Positions 35,205 through 44,337 of a stretch of 64,000 nucleotides of DNA are shown in pieces. Source of the stretch: Streptomyces sp. NRRL WC-3626 (GTDB taxonomy: Bacteria > Actinomycetota > Actinomycetes > Streptomycetales > Streptomycetaceae). A program made the position numbers and the translations under genes. The notes beneath the pieces were generated by a model. That model saw nothing but the letters and a program-made list of their open reading frames with translations, was not told the origin of the DNA and ran no database searches. Every line of letters starts with the position of its first letter. The first letter of the stretch is position 1. Location of the stretch: positions 1 through 64,000 of the forward strand of contig NZ_JOCA01000006.1 in the NCBI RefSeq assembly GCF_000718785.1, written 5' to 3'.

Positions 35205-38200
35205 ATGAACGGTAGACAGCGGACGCGTGTCCGTGCCCTGCGCCGCCGAGTCGCCCTGGCCTCGGCCACGGTCGTGATCGGTACGCTGCTCCAGGCCGTG
35301 GTCCAGCCCGCCTCGGTCGCGGCAGACCGCGGCACCGGCCGCCCCGATCTGGCTGCAGCGGAGCAGCCGGTTGAGGTCTCGGCAGTGCCGGTGGTCCCGC
35401 GCACCCTGGCGAAGGGCTCGCACACCCCGGCGAAAGCCCCGCGCGCCACTTGGCCCCTGGCAGGCACGGCGACCGTCGACCCGCCCGAGAGTTCCTCGTC
35501 CGTCGTCCAGGCGAAGGGGCTGCCGCTGGCGGTGGGTGGGAAGCAGGCGCCCGAAAGCGTGCGGGCCCGTCTGTTCGACCGCGAGACCGCGGTGCGGGCG
35601 GGTGCGGACGGCCTGGTGTTCAGCCTGGAGGCCGATGGACCGGTCGCGGCTGCGAGGAAGAGGGGCACCGCTGTACGGGCGCGGCTCGACTACTCATCCA
35701 TCGCCGAGGCGTTCGGTGGCGGTTATGCCGGTCGGCTGCGCCTGGTGGAGCTGCCGGCCTGCGCGCTGACCACCCCGGACAAGGACATCTGCCGCGAGGC
35801 CACGCCCCTCGACGCCGTCAACGACACCGAGGCGAAAACCCTCACCGCCCCGAGCGTCTCCCTGAAGGCGTCCGGCGCCACCGTCCTCGCGGCCGTCGCC
35901 GACGACGCGAGCATGGGCGGCGACTACAAGGCCACCCCGCTGTCGCCGTCCGCGCAGTGGAGCACCAGTCTCAACACCGGTGACTTCGCCTGGTCGTACG
36001 GGATGAATGTGCCGGACGTGCCGGGCGGACTGCTGCCCAGCGTCGGGATGTCGTACTCCTCGGGATCGATCGACGGCCGTTCCGGTAACTCCAACAACCA
36101 GGGGTCCTGGGTCGGCGACGGGTTCGACATGTGGCCCGGGTTCATCGAGCGGCGCTACAAGTCCTGCGCCGACGACGGGGTCGAGCACGCCGACGGCGGC
36201 AAGCCGGCCGATCTGTGCTGGGCGTACGACAACGCGTTCATCTCCTTCAACGGCAAGGGCGGCGAACTGGTGCCGGACGGCACCGACACCTTCCGGCTGC
36301 GCGACGACGACGGCACCAAAGTCCAGCGGCTGCGGGGTTCCTCCTCCGACGTGCGCTCCAACGGCGCCCGCGACGACGAGTACTGGAAGGTCACCACCCC
36401 GGACGGGGTGCAGTACTACTTCGGCTACAACCGGCTGCCCGGCTGGACGGACGGCAAGGAGACCACCGACTCCACGTGGACCGCGCCGGTCTTCGGTGAC
36501 GATGCCGGCGAGCCCTGCCACGCCTCGGCGTTCGCCGATTCCTGGTGCCGGCAGGGCTGGCGCTGGAACCTCGACTACGTCGTCGACCCGCACGGCAACG
36601 CGATCGCGTACTACTACGACAAGGAGTGGAACTCCTACGGCCGCAACCTGGACGAGAAGGCCAACACGCGTTACGTGCGCGGCGGTTCACTCGACCGGAT
36701 CGAGTACGGACTGCGCTCCACCGGCATGTACTCGGCGCGGCCGCTGGCGAAGGTCGACTTCACCAGTGGAGAGAGGTGTCTGCCCGACGCGGACACCACC
36801 TGCGCCGACATCGGCAAGGACGCCTTCTACTGGTACGACACCCCGTGGGACCTGAACTGCGACGAGAGTGCCACCTGCGACGAGGGCCGGCTCTCCCCGG
36901 TGTTCTTCACCCGTATGCGGCTCACCTCGGTCGCCACCCAGGTGCTGAAGTCCGGATCCTATGCGGACGTCGACTCCTGGAAGCTCGTCCACCGCTGGGG
37001 GACGGCCGACACCGACTACCAGCTGTTGCTGGACTCCGTGCAGCGCACCGGCCACAGCACCACTCCGGCGGCTACCCTGCCGAAGACCACCTTCGGGTAC
37101 AAGCAATTGGCCAACCGGCTCGACCGGACCGGCGACGGATTCGCCCCGTTCATCAAGGACCGTCTGGCTACCGTCGCCGACGAGTCGGGCGGCCAGATCG
37201 ATGTCGACTACTCGGCGCCGGTCTGTGACGCGGGCGCCCTGCCGGCCCCGCAGACCAACACCACCCGTTGCTTCCCGCAGTACATCGGCGGCAGCAGCAC
37301 CGACGACCCCGAACTGCACTGGTTCAACAAATACGTCACCTCCACCGTCACTCTCACTGACCGCACCGGCGGTGCACCGGACCAGGTCACCTCGTACGAG
37401 TACCTGGGCGGCGCGGCCTGGCACTACGACGACGATGACGGGCTGACGAAGGAGAAGGAGAAGACCTGGTCGCAGTGGCGCGGCTACGGCCATGTCCGGG
37501 TGAAGGCCGGCGGACAGGGCGGCGCGGAGGCGATGAAGTCGCAGGCCGACACCTACTTCCTGCGCGGCATGGACGGCGACCGCCTCGCGGCCGGCGGCGG
37601 CACCAAGGCGGTCGACGTCACGCTCGGCAGCGGTGAGGGCGATCCGATCACCGATCACGAGTCGGCCGCCGGCTTCGCCTACAAGACCGTGCAGTACTCC
37701 GGTCCCGGCGGCCGGGTGCTGGGCAAGACCGTGAACCGGCCCTGGCACCACGAGACCGCGAAGAAGGTCCGCTCCTGGGGCACGGTGACTGCCAACCTCA
37801 CCGGCACCGCCCAGGAACGCTCCTGGACCTCGCTGGATGACGGCGCGGGCACCAAGTGGCGCACGACCACCGTGAACAACTCGTTCGACACCGTCGCCGG
37901 ACGCATCACCCGCACCGACGACCGCGGCGACGACGCCACCACCGCCGACGACCGGTGCACCCGCACCTCCTACCCGGCGGCCGGCGCGATCCTCACCCTG
38001 CCCGCCCGCGCGGAGACGGTCGCCGTGAACTGCGCAGGCACCCCGGACCGCACCGAGGACGTCATAGCCGACCTCCGCACCGCCTACGACGGCCGGGCCT
38101 ACGACGCCGCCCCGGCCAAGGGCGACGCCACGGCGACCGCGGTTCTCAAGTCCCACGACGGGACCACGGCCACCTACACCGAGAGCGGCGCCACCTACGA

Positions 38201-41200
38201 CGCCTACGGCCGCGAACTCACCAACACCGACCTCACCGGAACCGTCAAGGTCACCGTGGCCTCCGACTCCCTGACCCGAACCGCGCGCACCGACGGCCTC
38301 ACCACCACCACCGCCTACACCCCGACCACCGGCTTCCCCACCTCCGCCAAGGTCACCACACCGCCCGCGACACCCGGTGACAGCAGCACCGCGCAATCCA
38401 CGATTACGACGAACGATCCGGCGCGCGGAGTGCCGCTGACCCAGACCGACACCAACGGCAAGGTCACCAGCTTCGCCTACGACGCTCTGGGCCGCACCAC
38501 CAAGGTCTGGCTCGCTGACCGGCGTACGAGTGATGTTCCGACGTACGAGTACACCTACAAAGTGACCGGGGACGACCCGGTCGCCGTCGGCACCAGAATC
38601 ATCGGCGACAACAATGCCCAGATCACCTCGTACGTCCTCTACGACGGCTCTCTGCGGCCACGCCAGTCCCAGACCCCGGGCCCAGATGGCGGACGACTGC
38701 TCAGCGACACCTTCTACGACGAACGCGGATTGACGGTCAAAGAGTTCCTTCCCTACTACGCCACCTCGGTGCCCTCCACGACCCTGGTCGAACCGGAGGA
38801 CGCGCTCAGTGTGGAAACCCAGAACCGCTACACCCATGACGGCCTCGGCCGGCAGACCGAGCACCGGCAGATTTTCGGCAACGGCGACGGCGGCAAGGTC
38901 CTCAACGCCACCCGCACCCTCTACGGTGGCGATCGCATCACCGTGATCCCGCCCGAGGGCGGCACCGCCACCACCACGCTCACCGACGCCCACGGGCAGA
39001 CCACCGAACTGCGCCAGCACCACCAGCGCGCGGCTGAGGCCTCGTACGACACCACTCGGTATACCTTCAACCCGGCGGGCGCGCTGTCCGGGGTGACCGA
39101 TCCGGCGGGCAATGAGTGGGCCTTCGCGTACGACCCGCTCGGCCGGATGACGCGATCCGACGACCCCGACAAGGGCACCAGCCGTTACACCTACGACGAC
39201 CGGGGCCGGCTCACTTCCACGGTCGACGCCCGCGACACCACCCTCGTCAACGTCTACGACGGTCTCGGCCGCAAGACGGAGCTGCGCTCCGGCTCCACCA
39301 CCGGCCCGCTGCACGCCAAGTGGACCTATGACACGGTCAGCGGCGCCAAGGGACACCTTGCCCAGTCCACCCGCTACGCGGACGGCGGTCTGGCCTACAC
39401 CTCCGAGGTGGTGGCCTACGACCGGCTGTACCGGCCACTGCGCACCTCGGTGACGATCCCGGAGTCCGACGCCAACACCGGACTGTCCGGCACGTACCTC
39501 TCGGGCACCTCGTACAAGGGGTCCGGACTGGTTGCCGCTGTGGGACTGCCCAAGGCAGGCTCCCTGACCGCGTCCACTGTGGCATTCGAGTACGAGGACG
39601 ACACGCTGCGGCCCATAGCCGTGGACGGCCGCGAAGGCCTCAAGGCCACGGCGTCGTACAGCCTGACCGGCAAACCGTTGCAGTACGAACTGTCGGACAG
39701 CGGCGGGAAGAAGGCTTGGGTCACCAACGAGTACGAACCCGGTACCCAGCGGCTGTCGTTCACCCGGGTCGACCGTCAGGACGTCGCGGGCGTCGACCAG
39801 GCCTCCACCTTCCGCTACGACGAGGCCGGCAATGTCCTGGCCGTCTCCGACACCTCCCGCTCCGGCACGGACACCCAGTGCTTCACCTATGACCATCTGC
39901 GTCGCATGAGGGAGGCCTGGACCCAGCCCACCGCCGCCTGCGCGAGCACACCCGACGCCTCGGTGCTGGGCGGCCCGGTCCCATACTGGACCTCCTACGG
40001 CTACGACAAGACCGGCAACCGCAGCACCGAGGTCCAGCACGACACCACTGGTGACACCACGAAGAACGTCACCAGCACTTACGACTACCCGGCCCCGGGC
40101 GCGACCGCGGTCCGCCCGCACGGCCTGGAGACGGTCACCCGCACCGGACCCGGCGTCACCGCCGGCGACTCCTACACCTACGACGCCACCGGCAACACCG
40201 ACACCCGCACCCTGGGCAACGGCACCACGCAGAATCTCGACTGGGACGCCGAGGGCCGGCTCACCAAGGTCACCGAGCCCGTCGAAGGGGGCTCTCCCAA
40301 GGTCACGGAGTACGTCCACGACGCCGACGGAAACCGACTGATCGCCCGGACACCCACCGAGACCACGCTCTACCTCGGCGGCACCGAGATCACAGTCGCC
40401 AAGGGCAGCGCCACGCCGAAGGGCACCCGTTACATCGACCTCGGCGGCGGCCACACGGCCGTCCAGGAGGACGACGGGACCGTCTTCTTCACCACCGCCG
40501 ACCACCACGGCACGGCACTGCTCGCCATCGACGCGGCGACGCAGAAACTGACTCAGCGCCGCACCAGCCCCTTCGGGGGGACCCGGGGCGAGGAGCCGGC
40601 CGACTGGCCCGGAACCAAGGGCTTCGTCGGCGGCACGCAGGACGTCTCCACCGGCCTGACCCACCTGGGCGCGCGGGAGTACGACCCGTCCACGGGCCGC
40701 TTCCTCTCGGTCGACCCGATCATGGACTTGACCGACCCGCAGCAGATCAACGGCTACACCTACAGCAACAACAACCCGCTGACCTTCTCCGACCCATCGG
40801 GCTTGTACTGCGACGGATGCAGCGTGAACAACCCGGACTCTGTCTGGGCCCCGAGTAAAGGCAACGGGCCGGGCTGTACGACATACACCTGCTACGACCA
40901 CGACGGCAACGTCGACTATCGGGTGGGCAGGTCCGGGACGTCCAAGCAGTCCACCAGCTCGCCGACGGTGACGGTCAAGGTCACCGAGAAAGAGGGCGGG
41001 ATCTTCATCGAGAACATCCGTGTGCCGACTGCTCGCGAGTTGGCGGCGATGTTCCCGCAGTACGAGGGCGAGAAGCAGCTCGAGGCGTGGGCGGAACGCA
41101 AGTGCTTCCAGATGGACGCCGGTCTCGACGCGTTCTGTGGCGCGGCTGAGGCGCTCGGCATCATCAACTACGAGCAGACCCTGTTCGAGAAGATCGTCGT

Positions 41201-42095
41201 GTCCCTGGTGACTCCCGACTTCGACGCCTGGAAGAGCTGTCTGAGCGGCGACAGCCTCACGGCGTGCGGCTGGGCGGCGACGGATCTGCCCTGGGCGCGG
41301 GTGTTCAAGGGGCTGAAGGTCGTCAAGGCGGCGGATCCGCCGTGCAACAGTTTCGCCCCCGGCACCGAGGTCCTGATGGCCGACGGGACGACGAAGCCCA
41401 TCGAGGACGTCGAAATCGGCGACAAGGTCCTGGCAACGGATCCGGTAACGGGGAGAACCGAGACCGAGACGGTCACCGCCGAGATCCTTGGCGAAGGCCC
41501 CAAGGCTCTGGTGACGCTCACTCTCACGATCGATGGTGAGCAAGTAGGCGTGACCGCGACCGATGGCCACCCGTTCTGGGTGCCAGGTCTCGATGCGTGG
41601 GTCGACGCGGGCGAACTCACCATCGGACAGGAATTGCGTACCGCCGCGGGGCAGCGGGTCGCGATCGCCGACATTGACCGCTGGTCGCAGCCAGCGAGAG
41701 TGCACAACCTGACGGTCACGGACTCTCACACGTACTATGTGCTGGCTGGGCAGACGCCGGTCCTGGTTCACAATTCCGGTGGATGCCCTGACTTGGATGC
41801 TCTTTCGCAGAGTGGGATGCGTCCGGCTAAGGGGAATACGACTCATGCGGGACGTGAATACCAGAAGCATATGAACCGCGGGGATCTTCCTGTGGTGCCG
41901 GGTAAGCAGCTGAAATCCGCCGGTCAAGATATGCTGGACGACATCCTGACCAACCCGGGAACCGTTACGTCTCCTGTGAATTCTGGAAACTTCGCTGGCG
42001 GAACGCGGTACATCATGCCGGATCCTGCTGGTGGGCGCGGGATCGGTGCGACCTTCGATGCAAATGGTCAGTTCCAATACTTCGGGCGGTATTAG
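35205..42095 (+). CDS. RHS-repeat polymorphic toxin with Hint domain and C-terminal toxin tip
   Basis: A 2,296-residue exported toxin. Order: signal peptide (about 10-40), SpvB-like region (DFAWSYGMNVPDVPGGLLPSV near 265), many YD/RHS repeats, the RHS core end with LGAREYDPSTGRFLSVDP and NPLTFSDPSGLY (about 1820-1868), a Hint self-cleaving domain from Cys2047 (CNSFAPGTEVLMADG) to Asn2190 (TPVLVHN), and a 106-residue tip. RHS repeats form a shell around the tip; Hint frees it. The tip (HAGREYQKHMNR, VVPGKQLKSAGQ, C-terminal ATFDANGQFQYFGRY) resembles a BECR-fold ribonuclease-type family; this is tentative. ATG at 35205 follows AAGGACGAGG. The probable immunity gene follows by 2 nt. Confidence 0.9.
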   Translation: MNGRQRTRVRALRRRVALASATVVIGTLLQAVVQPASVAADRGTGRPDLAAAEQPVEVSAVPVVPRTLAKGSHTPAKAPRATWPLAGTATVDPPESSSSVVQAKGLPLAVGGKQAPESVRARLFDRETAVRAGADGLVFSLEADGPVAAARKRGTAVRARLDYSSIAEAFGGGYAGRLRLVELPACALTTPDKDICREATPLDAVNDTEAKTLTAPSVSLKASGATVLAAVADDASMGGDYKATPLSPSAQWSTSLNTGDFAWSYGMNVPDVPGGLLPSVGMSYSSGSIDGRSGNSNNQGSWVGDGFDMWPGFIERRYKSCADDGVEHADGGKPADLCWAYDNAFISFNGKGGELVPDGTDTFRLRDDDGTKVQRLRGSSSDVRSNGARDDEYWKVTTPDGVQYYFGYNRLPGWTDGKETTDSTWTAPVFGDDAGEPCHASAFADSWCRQGWRWNLDYVVDPHGNAIAYYYDKEWNSYGRNLDEKANTRYVRGGSLDRIEYGLRSTGMYSARPLAKVDFTSGERCLPDADTTCADIGKDAFYWYDTPWDLNCDESATCDEGRLSPVFFTRMRLTSVATQVLKSGSYADVDSWKLVHRWGTADTDYQLLLDSVQRTGHSTTPAATLPKTTFGYKQLANRLDRTGDGFAPFIKDRLATVADESGGQIDVDYSAPVCDAGALPAPQTNTTRCFPQYIGGSSTDDPELHWFNKYVTSTVTLTDRTGGAPDQVTSYEYLGGAAWHYDDDDGLTKEKEKTWSQWRGYGHVRVKAGGQGGAEAMKSQADTYFLRGMDGDRLAAGGGTKAVDVTLGSGEGDPITDHESAAGFAYKTVQYSGPGGRVLGKTVNRPWHHETAKKVRSWGTVTANLTGTAQERSWTSLDDGAGTKWRTTTVNNSFDTVAGRITRTDDRGDDATTADDRCTRTSYPAAGAILTLPARAETVAVNCAGTPDRTEDVIADLRTAYDGRAYDAAPAKGDATATAVLKSHDGTTATYTESGATYDAYGRELTNTDLTGTVKVTVASDSLTRTARTDGLTTTTAYTPTTGFPTSAKVTTPPATPGDSSTAQSTITTNDPARGVPLTQTDTNGKVTSFAYDALGRTTKVWLADRRTSDVPTYEYTYKVTGDDPVAVGTRIIGDNNAQITSYVLYDGSLRPRQSQTPGPDGGRLLSDTFYDERGLTVKEFLPYYATSVPSTTLVEPEDALSVETQNRYTHDGLGRQTEHRQIFGNGDGGKVLNATRTLYGGDRITVIPPEGGTATTTLTDAHGQTTELRQHHQRAAEASYDTTRYTFNPAGALSGVTDPAGNEWAFAYDPLGRMTRSDDPDKGTSRYTYDDRGRLTSTVDARDTTLVNVYDGLGRKTELRSGSTTGPLHAKWTYDTVSGAKGHLAQSTRYADGGLAYTSEVVAYDRLYRPLRTSVTIPESDANTGLSGTYLSGTSYKGSGLVAAVGLPKAGSLTASTVAFEYEDDTLRPIAVDGREGLKATASYSLTGKPLQYELSDSGGKKAWVTNEYEPGTQRLSFTRVDRQDVAGVDQASTFRYDEAGNVLAVSDTSRSGTDTQCFTYDHLRRMREAWTQPTAACASTPDASVLGGPVPYWTSYGYDKTGNRSTEVQHDTTGDTTKNVTSTYDYPAPGATAVRPHGLETVTRTGPGVTAGDSYTYDATGNTDTRTLGNGTTQNLDWDAEGRLTKVTEPVEGGSPKVTEYVHDADGNRLIARTPTETTLYLGGTEITVAKGSATPKGTRYIDLGGGHTAVQEDDGTVFFTTADHHGTALLAIDAATQKLTQRRTSPFGGTRGEEPADWPGTKGFVGGTQDVSTGLTHLGAREYDPSTGRFLSVDPIMDLTDPQQINGYTYSNNNPLTFSDPSGLYCDGCSVNNPDSVWAPSKGNGPGCTTYTCYDHDGNVDYRVGRSGTSKQSTSSPTVTVKVTEKEGGIFIENIRVPTARELAAMFPQYEGEKQLEAWAERKCFQMDAGLDAFCGAAEALGIINYEQTLFEKIVVSLVTPDFDAWKSCLSGDSLTACGWAATDLPWARVFKGLKVVKAADPPCNSFAPGTEVLMADGTTKPIEDVEIGDKVLATDPVTGRTETETVTAEILGEGPKALVTLTLTIDGEQVGVTATDGHPFWVPGLDAWVDAGELTIGQELRTAAGQRVAIADIDRWSQPARVHNLTVTDSHTYYVLAGQTPVLVHNSGGCPDLDALSQSGMRPAKGNTTHAGREYQKHMNRGDLPVVPGKQLKSAGQDMLDDILTNPGTVTSPVNSGNFAGGTRYIMPDPAGGRGIGATFDANGQFQYFGRY
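41727..41746 (+). repeat. Candidate attL core of the AICE, inside the Hint codons of rhs
   Basis: CACACGTACTATGTGCTGGC encodes His-Thr-Tyr-Tyr-Val-Leu-Ala of the Hint C-terminal motif. It is repeated exactly at 52392-52411 in the same reading frame. Its start has the form CACA-CGTACTA-TGTG, an inverted repeat about a 7-bp spacer, as in tyrosine-recombinase cores. Homology between the two sites stops sharply upstream; downstream it continues imperfectly for about 30 bp because both encode Hint ends. Confidence 0.65.
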
Positions 42096-42097
42096 GC

Positions 42098-42667
42098 ATG
42101 TTGGTGATCAATCCGTGGGCCGCCCTGGCCGATGGCAGTGCGGGGCTTACTGAACTCCGGGAGGCTGTCGCGGGTGATGCCGTGAGAACGGTTCGCTACG
42201 TGGCTCTGCGGGGGGAAGGGTGGCCAAATGGGCACAGGGAAGATCGAGCCCACGAAGTCGACATGGCCGTTGAGCTGGGCATGGAGAGCGGGGCTGCGCT
42301 CGTTCTGTCCTGGGCGATGGATGGCGTCAACGAAGGAATGGCGATCGAATTCAGGAGTCCCGGAGATGTGGGCGGAAGCCTGTCCGGGGATCCCATCGAT
42401 GTGAGCAGCCACGTCGATTGGGAGAGCTTCTTGGGTGTGTCGATTGTAGGTATCGGCATCGCTTGGCACGTCCCTAATGAGGGATGCCCGGAGATGCCTT
42501 GGGCCTACAACTTCAGATTCTCCAATGAGTTGAGTCTAGTAATTGCGCTAGGCGAGTCCGAGGGTGCGGGGTTCACGTATATGCCTGATGCTCTTCTCGT
42601 GATCTTCGATAAGAGCCTTGCGGCTGAATACAAGATTCCAGCGAGCGCCACGCCTTCGTGCGGATAG
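42098..42667 (+). CDS. Probable immunity protein for the RHS tip
   Basis: A 189-residue, acidic cytoplasmic protein starting 2 nt after the rhs stop, the usual place for the cognate immunity gene. I do not recognise the family. Base composition is clearly lower in G+C than the rhs core, as expected for an exchangeable toxin/immunity cassette. Its translation is probably coupled to rhs. No signal peptide is seen, consistent with cytoplasmic neutralisation of an incoming tip. Confidence 0.7.
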   Translation: MLVINPWAALADGSAGLTELREAVAGDAVRTVRYVALRGEGWPNGHREDRAHEVDMAVELGMESGAALVLSWAMDGVNEGMAIEFRSPGDVGGSLSGDPIDVSSHVDWESFLGVSIVGIGIAWHVPNEGCPEMPWAYNFRFSNELSLVIALGESEGAGFTYMPDALLVIFDKSLAAEYKIPASATPSCG

Positions 42668-42761
42668 ATTGAGCCGGGGTGCCCGATTCGACGTATCCAG
42701 GCTTGGCGTGTTCGTCTCTTCTAATTCCTGGGCGGTGCAAGTCCTAGGGAATGTGGGAGAA

Positions 42762-42803
42762 GAATGGGGCCCCACCGGAGTGATCTCCGGTGGGGCCCCA
42801 TTC
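42762..42803. terminator. Bidirectional terminator between immunity gene and int
   Basis: A perfect 19-bp stem (GAATGGGGCCCCACCGGAG and its complement) with loop TGAT lies between the convergent immunity gene and integrase gene. Confidence 0.85.
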
Positions 42804-42808
42804 GCGGT

Positions 42809-42832
42809 TTGACGGCAACGCTGACGGCAACG
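42809..42832 (+). repeat. Tandem TGACGGCAACG repeats at the left side of int (candidate arm sites)
   Basis: TTGACGGCAACG and CTGACGGCAACG lie back to back, ending at the int stop codon. Related units (TTGACGGCA at 52278-52286 and CGACGGCAACA at 52291-52301) with the same 12-bp period lie near the other end of the element. They may be integrase or Xis arm-binding sites. Confidence 0.45.
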
Positions 42833-44113
42833 TCAGCGGACGACGGCTGCGGTGGGTGGGTCGTCGAGGGTGTCGGTCGGGTTGAGGGCGTTGCCGAGGG
42901 TGTCGATGGCTTGGCGTTGGAGGCGGAGTCGGACGTGGGCGTAGACGCCGGCGGTGACGCCGATGTGGGCGTGGCCGAGGAGTTCCTTGATGACGACGAG
43001 GTCGACGCCTTGTTCCAGGAGCAGGGTCGCGGTGGAGTGGCGGAGGTCGTGGAAGCGGATCGTCCGGAGTTCCGCGCCGTGGAGGAGGCGGCGGAAGCGG
43101 CGGGTGAGGTTACCGGGGTCGAGTGGTCTGCCCTTTGGGGTGGTGAAGACGAGGCCGTTGTGTGTCCAGCTCGTTCCGGCTGTCTGGTGCTCTTCCTGCT
43201 GCTGTTCCTGGTGGATCTTGAGGGAGTTGATGCATTCGGTGGGGAGGGCGATGCGGCGTTCGGAGGCGAGGGTCTTGGTGTGCAGGACGGTCAGGCCCTG
43301 GCTGCGGGTGCGCTGGAGGGAGCGGTGGATGGTTGCGGTGCCGCCGTGGAGGTCGAGGTCTTCCCAGTGGAGGCCGAGGAGTTCGCCCTTGCGGAGTCCG
43401 GTGCGCAGGGCGAGTTCGTACAGAGCATGAAGCCGGTCATCGTCGGCCGCTTGGAGGAGTTGCCGAGCTTCGGCGGCGGTGAGCGGCTGGAACCGCCGGG
43501 GGCGGGGCGTGGTCGTCTTGACGTTGCGGGCGACGTTGCGCGGCAGTTCGTCCTCGCGGACGGCGTGCTCCAGGGCGGACTTGAGGACCGCGTGGACGTA
43601 CGTCACGGTCAGCGGTGAGAGCCGCTTCTCGCAGCACTGGCCGATGGCGCAGCAGCGCCGCCGGTCGGTGTCCCGTTCCTGGGCGCAGCACTGGCAGGTG
43701 GTGCGGAGTCCGTCGAGGAAGGTGCGGACGTCGCGGGTGGTGAGCCGGGCGAGCTTCTTCCCGCCGAGGCCGGGGTTGAGGTGGAGGCGGATGGCGGCGC
43801 CGTAGCGGGTGTGGGTGTTCTCCCGCAGGTGGTGCACGGCGACGCCGTCCAGCCAGTACATGAGGTAGGCGCTCACGGTGCTGTCGGCCGTCGCGACGGG
43901 GAGGCCGCGGTTGCTGGCGGCGATCTTCTCGGTGAGCTTGGTCATCGCGTCATTGCGGGTGGTGCCGTAGACGCGGACGCGCTTGCGGGTGTTGCCGGGG
44001 GCGAGGACGTATCCGGCGGCTTCCCAGCGTCCGTCCTTGCGCTGGTAGATGGTCCCGTCGCCGTTCGCACGGGTGCGGGAGCGGCGGGACGAAGCGGGGC
44101 GGGCTGTGGTCAT
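42833..44113 (-). CDS. int: Tyrosine-recombinase integrase of the AICE
   Basis: A 426-residue site-specific integrase. It has an N-terminal DNA-binding AP2-like region (GDGTIYQRKDGRWEAAGYV), a core-binding domain with a Cys-rich insert (CQCCAQ and CCAIGQCC, about 150-180), and a catalytic domain with Arg (ALRTGLRKGELLGL), HDLRH, and LGHAHIGVTAGVYAHV carrying the terminal Tyr. The Cys-rich insert is typical of Streptomyces AICE integrases. The start at 44113 shares one base with the xis stop (TGATG). The gene lies at the left of the element pointing outwards, as usual for attP-adjacent int. Confidence 0.92.
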   Translation of the reverse strand: MTTARPASSRRSRTRANGDGTIYQRKDGRWEAAGYVLAPGNTRKRVRVYGTTRNDAMTKLTEKIAASNRGLPVATADSTVSAYLMYWLDGVAVHHLRENTHTRYGAAIRLHLNPGLGGKKLARLTTRDVRTFLDGLRTTCQCCAQERDTDRRRCCAIGQCCEKRLSPLTVTYVHAVLKSALEHAVREDELPRNVARNVKTTTPRPRRFQPLTAAEARQLLQAADDDRLHALYELALRTGLRKGELLGLHWEDLDLHGGTATIHRSLQRTRSQGLTVLHTKTLASERRIALPTECINSLKIHQEQQQEEHQTAGTSWTHNGLVFTTPKGRPLDPGNLTRRFRRLLHGAELRTIRFHDLRHSTATLLLEQGVDLVVIKELLGHAHIGVTAGVYAHVRLRLQRQAIDTLGNALNPTDTLDDPPTAAVVR

Positions 44114-44337
44114 CAGGCGGCGTCCTGTTCGAGGCGGGTGTGGATGAAGTCGGTGAGGGCGTGGGTGGGGATGCGGCGGGCGCGGCCGAGGGTGATCGAG
44201 GCGAGTTGGCCGGTGCGGAGCAGGTCGTAGACGGCGGAGCGGCCGAGCTGGAGGCGGGCCATCACCTGGGGCACCGTGAGCAGATCCAACGCCGGGACCG
44301 CTTCCGTGTGGAGGGCGGCGGGCGGGAGCGAGGTCAT
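44113..44337 (-). CDS. xis: Excisionase (helix-turn-helix)
   Basis: A 74-residue MerR/Xis-type winged helix protein (LLTVPQVMARLQLGRSAVYDLLRTGQL, LGRARRIPTHALTDFI). Such proteins direct Int towards excision. The start at 44337 overlaps the rep stop (TGATG) and its stop overlaps int, so rep-xis-int are translated as a unit. Confidence 0.9.
   Translation of the reverse strand: MTSLPPAALHTEAVPALDLLTVPQVMARLQLGRSAVYDLLRTGQLASITLGRARRIPTHALTDFIHTRLEQDAA

Noticed and set aside
36687..42077. Very long open frame antisense to the RHS gene
   Set aside because: It mirrors the GC-rich third positions of rhs, has no domain and no ribosome binding site; it is a codon-bias shadow. The same applies to the long antisense frames over glxA (3311-5515) and cdgA.
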